DNA from: an uncultured Alphaproteobacteria bacterium
GTDB lineage: Bacteria; Pseudomonadota; Alphaproteobacteria; Rhizobiales; Ancalomicrobiaceae
Direction of reading: 5' to 3'
NCBI GenBank assembly: GCA_937892955.1
Contig: CALBKH010000119.1
Span: forward strand, 1-18,427
Length of the DNA: 18,427 nt
The position numbers and the translations under genes were made by a program. The notes below the pieces were generated by a model, which worked only from the letters and a program-made list of their open reading frames with translations, was not told where the DNA came from and made no database searches. Positions 15,804 to 18,427 of this stretch are shown in pieces; position 1 is the first letter of the stretch, and every line of letters begins with the position of its first letter.

Positions 15804-17024
15804 TCAGCCCCAGGTGGCCATCTCCTTCTCCATGTTCTCGGCGATCTTGTCGAGGAAGCCGGTGGTGGAGAGCCACTTCTGCTCGGCGCCGACCAGGAGG
15901 GCGAGGTCCTTGGTCATGAAGCCGGCTTCCACGGTCTCGACGCAGACGCGCTCGAGGGTGGTGGCGAACTTGGCGAGATCGGCGTTGTCGTCGAGCTTGG
16001 CGCGATGGGCGAGGCCGCGGGTCCAGGCGAAGATGGAGGCGATCGAGTTGGTCGAGGTCTCCTTTCCCTTCTGGTGCTCGCGGTAGTGACGGGTGACGGT
16101 GCCGTGGGCGGCTTCGGCCTCGACGGTCTTGCCGTCCGGCGTGAGCAGCACCGAGGTCATCAGGCCGAGCGAGCCGAAGCCCTGAGCGACCGTGTCGGAC
16201 TGGACGTCGCCGTCGTAGTTCTTACAGGCCCAGACGTAACCGCCCGACCACTTCAGCGACGCCGCGACCATGTCGTCGATCAGGCGATGCTCGTAGGTGA
16301 TGCCGGCTTCGTCGAACTGCTTCTTGAACTCGGTCTCGAAGACTTCCTGGAAGATGTCCTTGAAGCGGCCGTCGTAGGCCTTGAGGATGGTGTTCTTGGT
16401 CGACAGATATACCGGCCACTTGCGCATCAGGCCGTACATCATCGAGGCGCGGGCGAAATCGCGGATCGATTCGTCGAGGTTGTACATGGCCATGGCGACG
16501 CCGGCGCCGGGGGCCTTGAAGACCTCCTTCTCGATCACCGTGCCGTCCTCGCCGACGAACTTGATCGTCAGGATGCCCTTGCCGGGGAACTTGAAGTCGG
16601 TGGCCTTGTACTGGTCGCCGAAGGCGTGACGGCCGACGACGATCGGCTGGGTCCAGCCGGGGACGAGGCGCGGCACGTTCTTGCAGATGATCGGCTCGCG
16701 GAAGATGACGCCGCCGAGGATGTTGCGGATGGTGCCGTTCGGCGACTTCCACATCTCCTTGAGGTTGAATTCCTTCACGCGCGCTTCGTCGGGCGTGATG
16801 GTGGCGCACTTGATGCCGACGCCGTGCTTCTTGATCGCGTGGGCCGCGTCGATCGTGATCTGATCGTTGGTGGCGTCACGGTTCTCGACCGAGAGGTCGT
16901 AATATTCGATCTCGAGATCGAGGTAGGGCAGGATCAGCTTGTCCTTGATCAACTGCCAGATGATGCGGGTCATCTCGTCGCCGTCGAGATCGACGACCGG
17001 GTTCGCCACCTTGATCTTCGCCAT
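15804..17024 (-). CDS. NADP-dependent isocitrate dehydrogenase
   Basis: Icd oxidatively decarboxylates isocitrate to 2-oxoglutarate with NADP+ in the citric acid cycle. The 406-residue protein belongs to the subfamily shared by rhizobia and eukaryotic mitochondria (homodimer), not the E. coli type. Family blocks visible are VVDLDGDEMTRIIW near the start, WKSPNGTIRNILGGVIFREP (substrate loop with S and N), GRHAFGDQYKATDF, the metal-binding region around IDDMVA with NYDGDVQSD, and EAAHGTVTRHY in the cofactor part. ATG 17024 is preceded by GAGGA at good spacing; an in-frame extension to 17111 has no family similarity and would cover the leader. It ends 37 bp before a strong hairpin. Confidence 0.97.
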   Translation of the reverse strand: MAKIKVANPVVDLDGDEMTRIIWQLIKDKLILPYLDLEIEYYDLSVENRDATNDQITIDAAHAIKKHGVGIKCATITPDEARVKEFNLKEMWKSPNGTIRNILGGVIFREPIICKNVPRLVPGWTQPIVVGRHAFGDQYKATDFKFPGKGILTIKFVGEDGTVIEKEVFKAPGAGVAMAMYNLDESIRDFARASMMYGLMRKWPVYLSTKNTILKAYDGRFKDIFQEVFETEFKKQFDEAGITYEHRLIDDMVAASLKWSGGYVWACKNYDGDVQSDTVAQGFGSLGLMTSVLLTPDGKTVEAEAAHGTVTRHYREHQKGKETSTNSIASIFAWTRGLAHRAKLDDNADLAKFATTLERVCVETVEAGFMTKDLALLVGAEQKWLSTTGFLDKIAENMEKEMATWG

Positions 17025-17054
17025 ATGCGCGTCCTCGCTGGAGGCCCCACGGCC

Positions 17055-17085
17055 CCGGCCCGGGCGCGGGCCGGTCGTCGACCGG
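17055..17085 (-). promoter_or_regulatory. GC-rich leader hairpins of icd
   Basis: CCGGCCCG (17055-17062) and CGGGCCGG (17067-17074) form a perfect 8-bp stem with a GGCG loop. Next to it, CCGGTCG-T-CGACCGG (17071-17085) is palindromic. The two overlap, so only one can form at a time in the leader. Confidence 0.35.
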
Positions 17086-17109
17086 GAGCGTTGAATTGTC
17101 GCGGGGTCC

Positions 17110-17139
17110 ATATCACGCGAGTGCGAGAAGCGCCAACAA
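17110..17139 (-). promoter_or_regulatory. Candidate icd promoter
   Basis: On the minus strand TTGTTG (17139-17134), an 18-bp spacer and TGATAT (17115-17110) form a reasonable sigma-70-type promoter about 86 bp upstream of the icd start. This would place the leader hairpins inside the transcript. Confidence 0.4.
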
Positions 17140-17160
17140 TGCCTTCGGAGGATGCGGCGA

Positions 17161-17439
17161 TCAGAGCCGCGTCATCCGATCGACGAGGATGCGTTCGCAG
17201 GCTTTGAACAGCAGGTAGGCTGCGAGCGCCCCGATCAGGGTGGCGAGGAGCCCGAGGAGCTGGCGCGCCGCGCCCTCCATCAACGCCACGGTGCCGTGGG
17301 CGGCGATGAAGTCGAGGTTGGCCGACAACAGACGGAAGACCTCGACGGTCTGCAGGGAGAACGCGGCGAAGGCGGCGCCCATGATCACGAAGGTCAGGGC
17401 GGGATGGAAATGGAGAAGGCGGGCGATGGCCTCGAACAT
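17161..17439 (-). CDS. Small two-helix membrane protein, unknown
   Basis: This 92-residue protein has two hydrophobic segments likely to span the membrane: ALTFVIMGAAFAAFSLQTVE (about 14-33) and LLGLLATLIGALAAYLLFKA (about 61-80), with a short charged C-terminus (CERILVDRMTRL). I do not recognise a family. ATG 17439 is chosen because a perfect AGGAGG stands six bases upstream; the GTG at 17445 lies too close to that site. It lies between the MerR-type gene and icd on the same strand, with spacers of 233 and 136 bp, so it probably has its own promoter. Confidence 0.7.
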   Translation of the reverse strand: MFEAIARLLHFHPALTFVIMGAAFAAFSLQTVEVFRLLSANLDFIAAHGTVALMEGAARQLLGLLATLIGALAAYLLFKACERILVDRMTRL

Positions 17440-17672
17440 GGGCACCCTCCTGCGGCCGGTGACGGCCGATGAGACATCGGAGCGTCGCCGTGGGCAACCA
17501 CCCTCGCTCTCGGAGCAGGTGAGGTGGTCGGGATCGAGGCGAAGCGAAACGCGTGGTCACGCAGGGACGGCGGTGACGGCGATCCAGAGGGGCGCGGATC
17601 GCCGAGGCGTTTCGTTCGTGCCGCGCCGGTCGGGAGGGACCGCCGCGGCGAGGCCGCGAGAGGAGGGGCGGG

Positions 17673-18089
17673 TCAGGCCCGGTGATCGAGGCCGGTCAGG
17701 AAGCCGCCGAGTTCGTCGATCAGCTTGCGGCTCTCTTCGATCTCCTCGACCAGCGCAGCGCGGCGCGCGGTCAGAGCGGCGACCAGATGGGCGCGGAACT
17801 CCTGGGCCCCGAGCCGGTCGCGCAGCGTGAGCAGGGCGGCGATCTCGTCCACGGTGAAGCGGAAGCGGCGGCAGGTGACGATCAGCCCGAGGCGGGCGAC
17901 GTCCGCGGCATCGAAGATGCGCATGTTGGAGCCGATGCGACGCGGCTTCATCAGGCCCTTCTGCTCGTAGAAGCGGATGGTGCGCAGCGTCACCCCGAAC
18001 TTCTCGGCCAGTTCGCCGATCTGATAGGGGCGGTTCTCGACGGGGATGAGCTCGGACATGACGAACATGTCGTCGTGGGGCGCGTACAC
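17673..18089 (-). CDS. MerR-family transcription regulator
   Basis: This protein of up to 138 residues has the N-terminal MerR winged helix (YQIGELAEKFGVTLRTIRFYEQKGLMKPRR, about residues 22-51) with a wing ending in NMRIFDAADVARL, then a dimerisation coiled coil (about 95-133). There are no cysteines in the C-terminal effector part, so metal binding is not expected and the inducer is unknown. The start is uncertain: GTG 18089 follows GAGAGGAG at long spacing, and ATG 18068 or 18059 are alternatives that keep the whole HTH. The gene is followed by 233 bp without a gene. TGTAAC repeats upstream may be its binding sites. Confidence 0.85.
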   Translation of the reverse strand: MYAPHDDMFVMSELIPVENRPYQIGELAEKFGVTLRTIRFYEQKGLMKPRRIGSNMRIFDAADVARLGLIVTCRRFRFTVDEIAALLTLRDRLGAQEFRAHLVAALTARRAALVEEIEESRKLIDELGGFLTGLDHRA

Positions 18090-18427
18090 GATGATCGGAT
18101 CTCCTCTCGGTGCGGAGACGGGGCAGGGGGAACGACCCGTCTCGTCGTCACGGGTATGGCATCGCCGAGAGGCAAATTACAGGTTGTAACCGTTCATTCC
18201 GTGAGGGCAAACGGTTGCCCGGAGGTCATGTAACGGTGCCAACATCTTGTTACAAAAGGTGGTTTCTCAAAGTGACGTAGGGCGACCGGGGCCGTCGGAG
18301 GGGCGTGCGGGCGCGCATGCCGGCCCGTTTCATCCGGGTCGTAGCGGTTACGTCGACCCGTGGTAACACCAGAGGCCGAAGGTGCCGACGCACCCGGCCT
18401 TCGAACACACGCGAATTTCTCATCTGC
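18090..18427. other. Upstream region of the MerR gene, gene-free
   Basis: The 338 bp carry no clear gene. The part at 18177-18255 is relatively AT-rich and holds several short inverted repeats, as expected for a regulatory region. Any divergent gene would start beyond the window. Confidence 0.45.
18177..18255. promoter_or_regulatory. TGTAAC repeat cluster upstream of merR
   Basis: TGTAAC occurs at 18185-18190 and 18229-18234, and inverted (GTTACA) at 18249-18254. TTAC-N5-GTAA at 18177-18189 and TTGTTACAA at 18247-18255 are dyads, and GGGCAA-ACGG-TTGCCC (18205-18220) is a further inverted repeat. Regulator sites and the merR promoter are likely here, but the regulator is not identified. Confidence 0.45.

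Noticed and set aside
13861..16086. 741-residue open frame on the plus strand opposite the CorA-like and icd genes
   Set aside because: Composition is that of an antisense frame (Gly, Glu, Val, Asp, Arg repeats); the opposite strand has well-supported genes.

Overview
The window comes from a high-GC alphaproteobacterium, probably Hyphomicrobiales. The evidence is the recA, alaS and icd genes lying close together, an NADP-dependent isocitrate dehydrogenase of the rhizobial type, and a GAAC-N7-GAAC LexA box upstream of recA. The species cannot be told from the sequence alone.

Bases about 58-8125 are a much reduced Mu-like (transposable phage) prophage, read mainly on the minus strand. From its left end at high coordinates it holds a plus-strand repressor-like gene (7420-7899), a small Ner-position HTH gene, a MuA-type DDE transposase with all three catalytic residues, a MuB-type ATPase interrupted by an in-frame amber codon, an 87-residue orphan, a GemA/gp16-like gene, a 750-bp spacer with palindromes, a Mor-like activator, a gpI-like head protease/scaffold gene carrying two frameshifts, a complete gpT-like major head protein, and a short HTH-like gene. 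Terminase, portal, head morphogenesis, tail and lysis genes are absent from the window. The copy therefore looks like a deletion remnant that keeps its transposition module. A 13-bp motif, TATNTGTCGSARG, occurs twice near each edge and points inward at both. I take these as transposase-binding end sites, which would give an element of about 8.07 kb. No target duplication was found, so the exact ends are not fixed.

Bases 8126-13824 are host DNA on the plus strand: recA with SOS-type control sequences, a 480-bp GC-rich spacer with hairpins, alaS, and, 38 bp downstream, a six-transmembrane potassium channel with a C-terminal cyclic-nucleotide-binding domain.

Bases 13897-18089 are host DNA on the minus strand, convergent with the channel gene. 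In transcription order they are a MerR-family regulator, a small two-helix membrane protein, icd, and a long CorA-like membrane protein with a GMN motif. A strong palindromic terminator separates icd from the CorA-like gene. The last 338 bp hold no gene, but contain a cluster of TGTAAC repeats upstream of the MerR gene.
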